DNA from: JARIHC01 sp035546975
GTDB taxonomy: Bacteria; Patescibacteriota; Saccharimonadia; Saccharimonadales; UBA4665
Direction of reading: 5' to 3'
NCBI GenBank assembly: GCA_035546975.1
Contig: DASZVS010000014.1
Coordinates: 165,720-229,719 of the forward strand
Length of the DNA: 64,000 nt
The position numbers and the translations under genes were made by a program. Below are positions 9,301 through 17,317 of the stretch, in pieces. Every line of letters begins with the position of its first letter. The stretch's first letter is position 1. The notes beneath the pieces were generated by a model. The model saw nothing but the letters and a program-made list of their open reading frames with translations, was not told the origin of the DNA and did not search any database.

Positions 9301-9951
9301 AACGCATGGTATATCCAGCTCTTCGCTGAGTTTCATAATTTGCTCGTTAATACCCACCTGCTCAACCCATTTGCTCGGATGGTCCGGATGGCCGTGGTCT
9401 TGAAGCTCCAAGTAATACCGGTCGCCAAAAACTTTTTTGTACCATTCGGCTGTTTCTTTGGCCTGTTGGTACTGCCCCTGGCGGAGCTGGTCGCCCACTT
9501 CGCTGCTAGCACACCCGCTGAGACAAATAAGCCCCTCGTTGTGCTCTGCGAGTAATTCCCGGTCTATTCTCGGCCGGTAATAGAACCCTTCTAAGTTGGC
9601 GATCGTGCTGAGCGCCATGAGGTTTTGGTAGCCGGCTTTATTCATAGCCAGGAGTATTAAGTGATAATTTTGCTTATCCTTCCCCGGGTCTTTGTCACGG
9701 AAACCGCGGGCCGCAACGTATGTTTCCATGCCGATAATTGGTTTAACCCCGTGCGATTTTGCTTCTTGGTAGAATTCAATTGTGCCGCTTAGCGTTCCGT
9801 GGTCGGTGACAGCTACAGCAGGCATGTCATGCTGTTTCACGTATTTAATAAGGTCCGGGATTTTAGTCAGGCCATCAAGCAAACTGTACTGCGTATGATT
9901 GTGCAGATGTACGTAATCACTCGGTTTTAGCGTTTGTTTTTTGGACGTCAA
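6364..9951 (-). CDS. dnaE: DNA polymerase III alpha subunit
   Basis: Replicative polymerase, 1195 residues, normal DnaE length. The N-terminal PHP domain (about 11-210) keeps metal-ligand-like residues: HLHNHTQYS, DHGTLSG, GMETY, DHGHPDH and TCDAHYL, so a PHP-borne exonuclease or phosphatase activity is possible. The polymerase core has GPGRGSAAGSLVAY and the catalytic Asp cluster MPDIDIDIQD near 428. An OB fold (VTIGGIVTSVRD) lies near residue 970. The start codon is TTG, supported by a purine-rich Shine-Dalgarno stretch (AAAGGGAGAGGG) just upstream; no in-frame ATG fits better. Confidence 0.96.
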   Translation of the reverse strand: MTSKKQTLKPSDYVHLHNHTQYSLLDGLTKIPDLIKYVKQHDMPAVAVTDHGTLSGTIEFYQEAKSHGVKPIIGMETYVAARGFRDKDPGKDKQNYHLILLAMNKAGYQNLMALSTIANLEGFYYRPRIDRELLAEHNEGLICLSGCASSEVGDQLRQGQYQQAKETAEWYKKVFGDRYYLELQDHGHPDHPSKWVEQVGINEQIMKLSEELDIPCVVTCDAHYLKHEDQEAHEILLCVQTGSFLTDEQRMSLKDFELHVTDPKEVIKRWGKDHPDYISNTKAIANRCDVEIKLGDILIPKFPVPKGEDEKSYLQKLVWQGLAWRYGAVSADKSAKMSIAEAKKLLSKEIIDRAEYELDTIDSMGFNGYFLIVQDFIKWGKDQGIIFGPGRGSAAGSLVAYAVRITEIEPMQYKLMFERFLNPGRISMPDIDIDIQDTRRDEVIQYCVEKYGKERVANIVTFGRMAARNAVRDVSRVLQVPYAEADRLAKMIPPPVQGRHVPLAKAIKEDRDLKQEYKSNETAKRVFDLAMQLEGTIRSHGVHAAGVVIAPEDIVCYTPLEMAQKGVIATQYSMVPIEQIGLLKMDFLGLSNLTILNNALRIVRRVYGKKIELGEIPNDDKKTFKLFQVGDTTGVFQFESAGMKRYLRELKPTEFTDLVAMNALYRPGPMEQIPAFIKGKNSPTGVTYLHDSLKPVLEDTYGVIVYQENIIQLLQLVAGYTPGEADLVRKAIGKKKRDIMAAEEPKFIAGCKKQGLNEKQANHLWALIQPFADYSFNKAHATCYAQIAYWTAYLKANYPAAFMAALMTSDYDDTDRLAIEITECKHMGITVLAPDVNESFLEFAVVPEKNEIRFGLAAIKNVGTGAVEEILRAREEGEFKNLEDFLTRVNSRIVNRKALESLIKAGAFDRFGSRGTLLHNLEMMQAFASRLQKQASSGQTDLFGTSDESVIEKPRLDLQEPPIQIDEHEQLQWERELLGLYLSRHPLEAFEVMLSEQTIPLNSLQAEHDGKMVTIGGIVTSVRDITTRNGKKMAFIKIEDNFGELEIILFPGNYEQFASQLQQDQIALIRGKVNSRDKEGKSTGEVKVLVENVRGITTEQAAAYQPSGEKKELPTAEAKPVSERVYIRLNNTGDEETLLSLKQTIDSHQGDTEVVLVLGEATSKQAIKLPGGIDPESEGLDALKQLVGNENLVIK

Positions 9952-10008
9952 AGCTACCCTCTCCCTTTGCTATACACCTATAAGTATACCATCGACAGCA
10001 CGTAGTTT

Positions 10009-10599
10009 TTAGCTTGGATTCGTATAATTCTCCAGCGTAATATGCAGAAAGTTAAAACAACCTTCCCCGTAGCGGTCGGGTAAGCCTGTCCTTGTCGTTC
10101 CGAACTCACTGACCCTTGCGTCGACCAAATCCATAAACCACCCAAGGCTTTCAGGCCTTAGATGATTAAGACGTTTTGCGTATGAATCCAGCGAATCTCT
10201 CGCCCTTACTTCAGGAACAGTTTCATACTCTAGTGGCGGGTAGCGAAATTCTTCGGGTATCCAGTGAAGAAATTGGGGAAGCCGCGACAGGTCGCCATTT
10301 TCTGTAAAAAAACGTCGTGAGTATAATACCGTTAGCATATTCCATGACCTACCAGCGACTTTCCGGCTTAACTTCTCTGCATCGGCTATCTCATAGAAAG
10401 AATCTTTCGTTAGGCGTGCGGACTCAGAACCCTCCACATCTTCGGCTTCAGAAACCAGCTCAGGAACTTCGTGGGGCTCATCGCCTTTCGGAATCAACGC
10501 TACGCCTATACGGGACATTGTTTCCTCAACGCGCGACCACTGGCCAGGCAGAAGCTCGCCTGATAGTTCATAGGATCGTGCCTGTCTCAAATCATTCAC
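10009..10599 (-). CDS. Unrecognised 196-aa soluble protein
   Basis: No family recognised. It has no signal peptide or membrane segment and is acidic in the middle (VSEAEDVEGSESARL). Features include a Trp-rich motif (AGRSWNMLTVLYSRRFF) and a Pro/Tyr-rich PEEFRYPPLEYETVPEV. The start is set at GTG 10599 because TATAGT at 10609-10614 (minus) ends 9 nt upstream; a longer reading from TTG 10617 would overlap the promoter. It is monocistronic between dnaE and the YtxH-like gene. Confidence 0.7.
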   Translation of the reverse strand: MNDLRQARSYELSGELLPGQWSRVEETMSRIGVALIPKGDEPHEVPELVSEAEDVEGSESARLTKDSFYEIADAEKLSRKVAGRSWNMLTVLYSRRFFTENGDLSRLPQFLHWIPEEFRYPPLEYETVPEVRARDSLDSYAKRLNHLRPESLGWFMDLVDARVSEFGTTRTGLPDRYGEGCFNFLHITLENYTNPS

Positions 10600-10656
10600 A
10601 ATAAAGAGACTATACAAGGTATTTGAACTTCAGCCAAGTTCTCCCAAGCTCTCCGG

Positions 10657-11076
10657 CTATTTTTTCAGATACTTTCGAAGGTGGTCAAGCGCTCTATTGG
10701 CCTCTTTGATGGCGCGCTCGAGATCTTTGTCGTCGGCTTCGCCCTCATGAACGGCGCTGAGCATTTCACGGACTTTTTCTTTGCTGTCGCCAGCCTTGTC
10801 CGTTAGGTCATTCAGTTCGTCTTTGGCGCGGCCGCGCAGTTTATCGCCGCTTACTTTGGCCTGCGAAAGTGATTTGTCGAGTTCAGTGTGAAGTTTTTTC
10901 AACTCTTTTTCGGCCTCGGCCTGAGCTTTATTAGCGCTATCTTTGATGTCTTGGCGCGTTTCTTTACCGCTTTGCGGAGCCGTTAGAAGACCGGCTAAAT
11001 AACCGATAGCCCCGGCTATGGCGCTGCCAATAGCCAAACGCCGCATATTCTTTTGCCGTTGCCGCCTCGTCATCAT
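10657..11076 (-). CDS. YtxH-like membrane-anchored coiled-coil protein
   Basis: 139 residues: a basic N-terminus (MTRRQRQKNMRR), one membrane segment with glycine-zipper character (IGSAIAGAIGYLAGLLTAP), then GKETRQDIKD and a long charged helix to the C-terminus. This is the YtxH (general stress/gas-vesicle GvpP-like) layout; function in this group is not established. It overlaps the upstream 83-aa membrane protein gene by 1 nt and is surely co-transcribed with it. Confidence 0.75.
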   Translation of the reverse strand: MMTRRQRQKNMRRLAIGSAIAGAIGYLAGLLTAPQSGKETRQDIKDSANKAQAEAEKELKKLHTELDKSLSQAKVSGDKLRGRAKDELNDLTDKAGDSKEKVREMLSAVHEGEADDKDLERAIKEANRALDHLRKYLKK

Positions 11077-11327
11077 TATTTCCGCCTCCCATTCACTATT
11101 TTGACAATGTTTCGAATGAGTTTGAAGAACGCAAGGCGCCCTTGGGTATCTCTGAGAACCTCCGCAGCCGACTCGACTGAGTCAACAACTTCTTCCGCCT
11201 TCATAACCATTTCCCGAAGAGCCTGAACGAGCCGCAATACGCCCGCCATAACGGCGATACAAAGCAAGAAAAAGACACTGAGTAACACGCACAGGATAAT
11301 AATAAGAACTTGGTCGGTTGTAGTCAT
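11076..11327 (-). CDS. Small membrane protein, DUF948-like
   Basis: 83 residues with a single long hydrophobic helix (IIILCVLLSVFFLLCIAVMAGVL split around residue 20) followed by an amphipathic helix (REMVMKAEEVVDSVESAAEVLRD). This layout, next to a YtxH protein, is common in Gram-positive-type bacteria (DUF948 plus YtxH). TATACT at 11334-11339 (minus) ends 6 nt before the ATG, giving a leaderless start to this two-gene operon. Confidence 0.7.
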   Translation of the reverse strand: MTTTDQVLIIILCVLLSVFFLLCIAVMAGVLRLVQALREMVMKAEEVVDSVESAAEVLRDTQGRLAFFKLIRNIVKIVNGRRK

Positions 11328-11383
11328 GGCTCTAGTATATAACGGTTATAGGCTATTGCAAGCTTCGGCCGGCTTACAACCCT

Positions 11384-12277
11384 TTAGCCTTGCAGCTTTT
11401 CGCGAAGATAGTCGCAAAGCTCGTGGCCGATATCATCCCGCTCCAGCGCAAAGTCAAAAACAGTTTTTAGATACTCCATCTTATTGCCGGTATCGTGGTA
11501 TACACCGTCCTGGATTTCGCATCCGTAAATGTCATGCCCGTCCTGGATCATCTTCTGCATAGCAGGCTGGATCATGAATTCGCCTTCTTTGAGCGCAGCG
11601 AGCTCCTCGTGTAAATAAGGGAATATTGCCGGTTCTAATACATAGCCGCTGACGGTTGCTAAATCCGACGGCGCCTTGGCTGCCGAGCCAGGTTTTTCTA
11701 TGATCGTGTCGACTTGGTATAGGCGATCGCCCACTTGCTTTCCGCCCACGTAGCCGTAGCGGCTATAATCTTCTTCACCGCTGCGCCGGATGCAGGTAAG
11801 CACAGAACCGCCCCGCTCATCGCGAGCAGCAAGCAACTGCTTAAAGCGGCTGGGCTTGGCACGGACAAAGTCGTCGGCAAAAGTATAAATAAACGGCTCG
11901 TTGCCGATTAAATGCTCAACATCCACCAGCGGGGAGGCGCTGCCATACGGGCCTTTTTGGCGTACATAGGCAAAGTTTGCCAGCGTTGATATTTCACGTA
12001 TTTTCTCAAAGATCTCTTCTTTGCCGCCTTGCTTCAAGTTCGACCGAAGCTCCATGCTGGTATGGTCAAAATGGTCCTCAATGGCACGCTTATGATAGCC
12101 GGTCACGATAACGACGTCCTCTATGCCGGCATCCACCAGCTCCTCAACGATATACTGAATAATCGGCTTATCGACGAGCGGCAACATCTCCTTGGGCATA
12201 GCCTTGGTAAACGGCAAAAAACGGGTACCAAAACCTGCTGCGGCTATAACTGCTTTTCGGACTTTCGGTTTGCTCAT
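11384..12277 (-). CDS. galU: UTP--glucose-1-phosphate uridylyltransferase
   Basis: Makes UDP-glucose from glucose-1-phosphate and UTP for surface polysaccharide. 297 residues is the usual GalU size. N-terminal nucleotide-binding signature AAGFGTRFLPFTKAMPKEMLP (split: AAGFGTRFLP, TKAMPKEMLP), VDKPIIQYIVEE, then FIYTFADDF with the metal-binding acidic pair, IIEKPG, and GEFMIQPAM near the C-terminus. The loop usually reading GLGHA is GPYGSAS here, a mild variant. ATTGTA complement (TACAAT, 12285-12290) lies 7 nt upstream of the ATG. Confidence 0.93.
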   Translation of the reverse strand: MSKPKVRKAVIAAAGFGTRFLPFTKAMPKEMLPLVDKPIIQYIVEELVDAGIEDVVIVTGYHKRAIEDHFDHTSMELRSNLKQGGKEEIFEKIREISTLANFAYVRQKGPYGSASPLVDVEHLIGNEPFIYTFADDFVRAKPSRFKQLLAARDERGGSVLTCIRRSGEEDYSRYGYVGGKQVGDRLYQVDTIIEKPGSAAKAPSDLATVSGYVLEPAIFPYLHEELAALKEGEFMIQPAMQKMIQDGHDIYGCEIQDGVYHDTGNKMEYLKTVFDFALERDDIGHELCDYLREKLQG

Positions 12278-12307
12278 GGCATTGATTGTACCACGAGAAC
12301 CTGCCTG

Positions 12308-12865
12308 TTACGGGTGGCTTTTCTGTAGTTTCTTCAGCTTTTCATAAGCCATTAAAACAGCCGCGGCATCCGTCAGTTTGCCGGCTTTAGCATTCTCTAT
12401 AAGCTCGGCGATACTAATGAACCTGATCTCAACGCGCTCTCTTTCATCGAGGTGTTGGCCGGCCGCTGTCGGCGCACAGCCGAGCGCCAAAAAGTAATGC
12501 CAAGTCGCATTCATATAGGCGTCTTTACGCGCTTGGCCGAGATATTCTATGCTTGCCGGCTTATAGCCAGTTTCCTCTTCGAGCTCGCGAAGCGCCGCTT
12601 GCTGCGGCTCTTCATCACCTTCGCCAGTTCCGCCCGGTATCTCATCCATATACATTTCTGGGCCGGGACGGAATTGCCGGGCGACAATTACTTTATTATC
12701 TTCAGTCAGCGCGATAGTACCGGCGTGAAATACGCCCTCCTTATCATACGTATCAAAGCGCTGCTGGCTGCCATCGGGCAGCCGGAACGTTTTCGTGAGA
12801 ATGGTCCGGAATTGCCCTGAAACTTTCGTGGTCGGTCCGATCCGCTTCCAGATAGGCTGATTCAT
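12308..12865 (-). CDS. Nudix hydrolase, ADP-ribose pyrophosphatase-like
   Basis: 185 residues with the Nudix box GEGDEEPQQAALRELEEETGY near 80-100, including the REhhEE metal site. An extra Pro about 16 residues past the box is typical of ADP-ribose pyrophosphatases, and the preceding strand VARQFRPGPEMYMDEIPGG also matches that subgroup. Substrate remains a family-level inference. TACAAT (12876-12881, minus) lies 10 nt upstream of the ATG. A different Nudix gene sits at 37487-37954. Confidence 0.85.
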   Translation of the reverse strand: MNQPIWKRIGPTTKVSGQFRTILTKTFRLPDGSQQRFDTYDKEGVFHAGTIALTEDNKVIVARQFRPGPEMYMDEIPGGTGEGDEEPQQAALRELEEETGYKPASIEYLGQARKDAYMNATWHYFLALGCAPTAAGQHLDERERVEIRFISIAELIENAKAGKLTDAAAVLMAYEKLKKLQKSHP

Positions 12866-12940
12866 TGCTATGACGATTGTAGCACGCCGCCATAAATGCC
12901 GTTGCAGCCGGGCAGATTAAGAGTATAATCAGTGCCAATT

Positions 12941-13729
12941 ATGCCCGAGCACGCAGCCTGGTTTTCAGCCCAGCCGGAAGTAATTCCAGAAGATGAACTC
13001 AGCATTGAAGGCTTTCAGTCGCGGTGGGGCAATGCACTAGGATTTAGCGGTGAACTTTTTGAACGGCTCTGGAATCGTGCGGCACAGTTCTACCCCGAAA
13101 CTTCTGGACATGATTTTTCCCATGCGGCAGAAACGGCTTGGCGCGCTAATTTAATCGTTGATTTCAGCGAGGCGAACGGCACTACGATGAACCGGAAACT
13201 TGTGACAGGTATGTCGTTTTTCCACGATGCATGCTCGCATTCCGATCCCCGGCGGGCCGGTTTCGCCACCAAGGAGGCCCGCGCCGGATTTGTTTTTTTC
13301 AAAAATGCCCCGCTTCTTGGCTTTACCTACCCGGAAGCGATTCGCGGGCAGCGCGGCATCGAAACTACGAACCCGTATGTGCGTCCATCGAGAAACGAAG
13401 ATGTAGCTTTAAATTTGGCCGACTTATATAACGTCGGTGCAAATTATGAACGGGTCATGGTACCGCGGACTGAAGAGTTTGCCGAAGAGGCAGCCGAGCG
13501 CTACGGCGATAAATTTGATTTTGCACGATTTACCGCCGATAGCATCCGGCTAGTGCTTAATCTCACGAGCCTTGACCGGCTCAGCGGGCCGTTTCAGATC
13601 CCCGAATGGCAAGCCCTGGTAGATACGAACCTGCGTTCCTGGGCCGCAAATGCCGCGGAGGCTGCAGGCACTTCTTTTCAAAATTATGTGCGAGGCTTGG
13701 GAGGCGTAGCCGCCGCCCGGCTTTTATAA
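12941..13729 (+). CDS. HD-domain-like protein, possible metal-dependent phosphohydrolase
   Basis: 262 residues. HDFSHAAETA near 57 and SFFHDACSHSD near 88 resemble the H...HD signature of HD phosphohydrolases, and NLADLYNVG near 156 could supply the later Asp. No fused partner domain is seen. TATAAT (12924-12929) is 11 nt before ATG 12941; GTG 12932 is in frame but too close to the promoter. The 3' end overlaps the convergent gatB by 6 nt. Assignment to the HD superfamily is moderate; the substrate is unknown. Confidence 0.65.
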   Translation: MPEHAAWFSAQPEVIPEDELSIEGFQSRWGNALGFSGELFERLWNRAAQFYPETSGHDFSHAAETAWRANLIVDFSEANGTTMNRKLVTGMSFFHDACSHSDPRRAGFATKEARAGFVFFKNAPLLGFTYPEAIRGQRGIETTNPYVRPSRNEDVALNLADLYNVGANYERVMVPRTEEFAEEAAERYGDKFDFARFTADSIRLVLNLTSLDRLSGPFQIPEWQALVDTNLRSWAANAAEAAGTSFQNYVRGLGGVAAARLL

Positions 13730-15178
13730 ACCGAGTTGTTTTTTAATAAGATCTTGGGCAAGGCTCGGATTGGCTTTGCCTTTGGATGCTTTCATAACCT
13801 GGCCGACTAAGAAGCCGATTGCCTTCATTTCGCCGTTTTTTACATCTTCGGCAGCTTTTTGATTCTCATTAAGTACTTGTTCGACAATCTTGGCGATTTC
13901 CCCTTCATCTGAGACTTGAAGAAGGTTTTTTGCTTCAGCGATTTTTTCGGGATCGCCGCCTGTTTTAAGCATCTCTCCCAATACTTGCTTTGCCGCTGTT
14001 GAGCTTAATTTATTATCCGACACCATCTGCGACAGCTTGATTAATTTTTCGTCACTGGGCTTTAAATCGTTTCCAATGTTTACCTCAAGGTTTTCCGGCT
14101 CTTCGGTTTGCGGCTGCATCATCCAAAAAGCAACCCGTCGTGCATGTTCAGGATTACTCGCATCTAGAACACGTGATACCAGTCTCGCAGTTTCTGGCAC
14201 AGCTATAATGTCCTCGATGACCTTGGCTTCGATACCTATCTCTCCAAATTCTTGCCGATAATCACTAGGTAGTTTCGGTATTTCGCCCTTGATCTTTTCG
14301 ATGTATTCGTCGTCGAGCACGATCGGCGGCAAATCAGGATCGGGCATGTAGCGGTAATCGTCGGCGTTTTCCTTAGTCCGCTGGGTGAACGTCTTTTGTT
14401 TGGCATCATCCCAACCGCGCGTTTCCTGGACGATCTTTCCGCCTTTTTCCAGGAGTTCAATCTGGCGGTCGATCTCATATTCAATGGTTTTTTCAACCGC
14501 GCGGAAGCTATTGAGGTTTTTCGTTTCGGTGCGCGTACCGAGTTCATCCGTTTTGCTGACGCTAACATTCACGTCAAAGCGCATATTGCCGTAATACAAA
14601 TTGGCATCGGACACATCGGCGTACCGCATGCGCAGGTACAACTCATGGGCATACGCTTTTGCCTCGGCGGCGGAATGCATATCTGGCTCGCTAACGATTT
14701 CAAGCAGCGGCGTGCCGGCCCGGTTTAAATCGACTAGGCTATAATCTTCGCCCGGGTGATGAACGCTTTTGCCCGCATCGGCTTCCATATGGGCGCGCGT
14801 AATGCCGATAGTTTTTTTCTCGCCTTCAACTTCTATCTCCACGCTGCCGCCCAGAATGATCGGCTCATCGTACTGCGTAATCTGGTAACCCATTGGCAAA
14901 TCAGGGTAAAAGTAGTGCTTGCGGTCAAATTTACTAAACTTTTGTGGCTTGGATCCAAGCGCAAAAGCAGCGCGGGAGGCTAGATGTATCGCTTCCTTAT
15001 TCAGGACCGGAAGCGCGCCGGGCAGACCGAAATCAATATGATTCACGAGCGTATTCGGCGGCGCTTCGCGGGCATCATTATCGACAGCGGAAAAAAGCTT
15101 GGTCTTCGTTTTGAGCTGCACGTGGCATTCAATACCAATGGTGGCCGTGTATTGAGACCGCGTTTCTTCGCCGATCAC
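13724..15178 (-). CDS. gatB: Asp-tRNA(Asn)/Glu-tRNA(Gln) amidotransferase subunit B
   Basis: GatB phosphorylates and amidates Glu-tRNA(Gln)/Asp-tRNA(Asn) as part of GatCAB. 484 residues, standard length. Visible are IGIECHVQLKTKTKLFS near the N-terminus, YFYPDLPMGYQITQYD, DLNRAGTPLLEIVSEPD, and RYMPDPDLPP, plus the C-terminal YqeY-like tail domain. The start overlaps the stop of the 119-aa gene upstream by 4 nt (ATGA), giving the order gatC-gatA-orf-gatB. Confidence 0.96.
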   Translation of the reverse strand: MIGEETRSQYTATIGIECHVQLKTKTKLFSAVDNDAREAPPNTLVNHIDFGLPGALPVLNKEAIHLASRAAFALGSKPQKFSKFDRKHYFYPDLPMGYQITQYDEPIILGGSVEIEVEGEKKTIGITRAHMEADAGKSVHHPGEDYSLVDLNRAGTPLLEIVSEPDMHSAAEAKAYAHELYLRMRYADVSDANLYYGNMRFDVNVSVSKTDELGTRTETKNLNSFRAVEKTIEYEIDRQIELLEKGGKIVQETRGWDDAKQKTFTQRTKENADDYRYMPDPDLPPIVLDDEYIEKIKGEIPKLPSDYRQEFGEIGIEAKVIEDIIAVPETARLVSRVLDASNPEHARRVAFWMMQPQTEEPENLEVNIGNDLKPSDEKLIKLSQMVSDNKLSSTAAKQVLGEMLKTGGDPEKIAEAKNLLQVSDEGEIAKIVEQVLNENQKAAEDVKNGEMKAIGFLVGQVMKASKGKANPSLAQDLIKKQLGL

Positions 15179-15534
15179 TGTTCTAATGCCCCCAGGTCGC
15201 GCAATGCTTGCCGGAAACCAGCCAGCGCCGTTACGATATCTCTTTTCTTCAGCGTGCGGACATCGATATCCTCTTCGGACATTTTCTTGCGTAATTTGTG
15301 GCCGACCCAGACAGATTCGTTGTCTGTAAGGTGGTGCTGGGCAGCTACTAGGCGTTCGCCTGTAGTCTTGCCTTTGAAGCCGGCGCGCTTAAGCGCGTCG
15401 CACAAGAGATCATCTGCCTCGATAATGGCGTGCGGCCAGGTTTTGCGGCTGGCACAATGCTTCTGCAAATCCTTCCAGCGGGCGGTATATGCATCAACCT
15501 TCATTTTGCGCTTGCGGCGTGGCAAAAATTTCAT
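15175..15534 (-). CDS. Small HEPN-like helical protein inside the gat operon
   Basis: 119 residues, basic N-terminus (MKFLPRRKRKMK) followed by helices with the pattern IIEADDLLCDALKRAGFKG, GERLVAAQHHL, VWVGHKLRKKM and FRQALRDLGAL. I read this as a HEPN-like four-helix fold; similar small proteins are familiar from Patescibacteria, but I cannot assign a function. The ATG at 15534 overlaps the gatA stop (ATGA) and its stop overlaps gatB, so translation is probably coupled. A longer start at 15555 lies inside gatA. Confidence 0.75.
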   Translation of the reverse strand: MKFLPRRKRKMKVDAYTARWKDLQKHCASRKTWPHAIIEADDLLCDALKRAGFKGKTTGERLVAAQHHLTDNESVWVGHKLRKKMSEEDIDVRTLKKRDIVTALAGFRQALRDLGALEQ

Positions 15535-16961
15535 GCCAGTACCTCCTCGGCGCATTGAGCCAATGCCAAAAGCTCCCGGTCTTTCCGCTGCGGCGCCATT
15601 AGCTGAACACCTACGGGCAGGCCGTCGACATCACCAGCCGGCAGGCTAATTGCTGCATTGCCGATTAAATTTACCGCCACGGTCATAATATCGCTCAGAT
15701 ACATCTTGAGCGGGTCATTTACATTTTCGCCTATCTTAAAGGCGACTGTCGGTGCAACCGGTCCGATTAAGAAATCGACCTGTTCAAAAGCTTTTTGGGA
15801 TTCTTCGATCAGCTTAGTCCGCACGGTCTGGGCACGCTTGTAATAGGCGTCGTAATAACCGCTGCTCAGCACATAGGTGCCGATCATGATACGGCGCTTG
15901 GCTTCTTTGCCGAAGCCGCGGCCGCGGGAGCCCATGTAACTTTCATCGAGATCTTTGGCCTCTTTGTAGCTATAACCATACCGCTGGCCGTCATAACGGC
16001 TTAAGTTACTGCTGACTTCGGCCGGGCAAAGAATGTAATAAACGGCCAGTGCCATATCGAGCGATGGCATGCTAATTTCGGTTATTTCAGCGCCGCCAGC
16101 CTCGAGCTTTTTTACGGTTGCATTGATAATTTTCAGGATTTCCGGATCCAGGCCTTCGCCCATATGCTCGCGGATAACGCCGATTTTCTTGCCTTTTAAG
16201 GAGCCGCTCGGCTCAACATAACCTTCGGGGTCGCGGTCGATCGTGGTGCTATCAAGTTCGTCTTTGCCGGCCATAACATCCAGCACCAGCGCCGCGTCTT
16301 CGACCGTCCTCGCGAGCGGGCCGATCACATCCAAACTTGAACCCATTGCCACCACACCGCTGCGCGAAACTAAGCCATACGTCGGTTTATAGCCGACGCA
16401 GCCCGTAAAGCTTGCCGGTTGGCGGATTGAGCCGCCCGTATCGGTGCCAAGCGCAAACGGAGCCATATCGAGCACGACGGCTGCGGCCGATCCGCCGGAA
16501 CTGCCGCCCGGCACACGGGTTTTATCGTGCGGGTTCTTGGTGGTAAAGAAATCGCTGTTTTCGGTGGAAGTTCCATGCGCGAAAGCATCGAGGTTTGCCT
16601 TGGCCACGCAAATTGCCCCCTCCGCCTCGAGCTTTTCGATAGCTGTCGCCTGGTACGGAGCCTCAAAGCCGCGCAAAATATTGCTGGCTGCCGTCGTTTC
16701 AGCGCCGAAAACCAGAAAGTTATCTTTGGCTATAAACGGAACGCCGGCGAGCCGGCCTACTTTTTCGCCTTTCGCCACGAGATCATCGATTTCCCGGGCC
16801 CGCTTGCGAGCGCGCTCTTCGGTTGTAGCGATAATCGCGTCGTATTCTTTTTTATCGGCGATCGTTTTGAGCGATTGTTCAACCAGGTCAATAGCCTTGG
16901 TATTACCAGCTTGCACACTGGCAGCGAGCTCCGTGACCGGCAACCACTGCGACGCAGCCAT
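15531..16961 (-). CDS. gatA: Asp-tRNA(Asn)/Glu-tRNA(Gln) amidotransferase subunit A
   Basis: Glutaminase subunit of GatCAB, amidase-signature family, 476 residues. The Ser-cis-Ser-Lys triad is present: Lys near 79 (FIAKDNF), cis-Ser near 154 (GGSSGGSAAA) and the nucleophile Ser near 178 (TDTGGSIRQPA). GatA frees ammonia from Gln and channels it to GatB. The ATG abuts the gatC stop (overlap of 1 nt). Confidence 0.97.
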   Translation of the reverse strand: MAASQWLPVTELAASVQAGNTKAIDLVEQSLKTIADKKEYDAIIATTEERARKRAREIDDLVAKGEKVGRLAGVPFIAKDNFLVFGAETTAASNILRGFEAPYQATAIEKLEAEGAICVAKANLDAFAHGTSTENSDFFTTKNPHDKTRVPGGSSGGSAAAVVLDMAPFALGTDTGGSIRQPASFTGCVGYKPTYGLVSRSGVVAMGSSLDVIGPLARTVEDAALVLDVMAGKDELDSTTIDRDPEGYVEPSGSLKGKKIGVIREHMGEGLDPEILKIINATVKKLEAGGAEITEISMPSLDMALAVYYILCPAEVSSNLSRYDGQRYGYSYKEAKDLDESYMGSRGRGFGKEAKRRIMIGTYVLSSGYYDAYYKRAQTVRTKLIEESQKAFEQVDFLIGPVAPTVAFKIGENVNDPLKMYLSDIMTVAVNLIGNAAISLPAGDVDGLPVGVQLMAPQRKDRELLALAQCAEEVLA

Positions 16962-17254
16962 TATCCGATCATCCGTTTCACTTTTATCTGGTTATCTTTA
17001 ACTGCCGGCACATTTTCCAGCAATTTCTCGGCTTTGTAGCCATAATCTTTAGTCTCATCGGAACGGGTTACATTTGTAAGCCCGGTGACTTGGTTAGTCG
17101 GCTCGAGCCCACCGATGTCAACTGATTGCAGCTGCTCGACGTATTGCAAAATCTCAGATAATTCGCCCTGAAACTCTTCAATTTCTTCATCACTAAGTTC
17201 AAGGCGCGCTAATCGAGCCAATTTTAAGACATCTTCCCGGGTCAGTTTTGCCAT
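16961..17254 (-). CDS. gatC: Asp-tRNA(Asn)/Glu-tRNA(Gln) amidotransferase subunit C
   Basis: 97-residue stabilising subunit of GatCAB with the family pattern LTREDVLKLARLARLELSDEE near the N-terminus, LQYVEQLQSVD, and the tail ending VPAVKDNQIKVKRMI. Start 17254 is preceded by GGGAGGAATC, a strong Shine-Dalgarno sequence. An earlier in-frame ATG at 17266 lies within the -10 box TACAAT and is rejected. Because the promoter is so close, the Shine-Dalgarno itself may lie at or before the transcription start. Confidence 0.92.
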   Translation of the reverse strand: MAKLTREDVLKLARLARLELSDEEIEEFQGELSEILQYVEQLQSVDIGGLEPTNQVTGLTNVTRSDETKDYGYKAEKLLENVPAVKDNQIKVKRMIG

Positions 17255-17317
17255 GATTCCTCCCATTGTACCAAAGTTACGTACAATAAATGAAGCGTGT
17301 TTTTCCTCTGTTGGTAT

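Noticed and set aside
14984..15649. 221-codon plus-strand frame across the gatB start and gatA end
   Set aside because: It spans three genes with strong family support on the other strand; its translation has no domain and is basic and Cys/Arg-rich.
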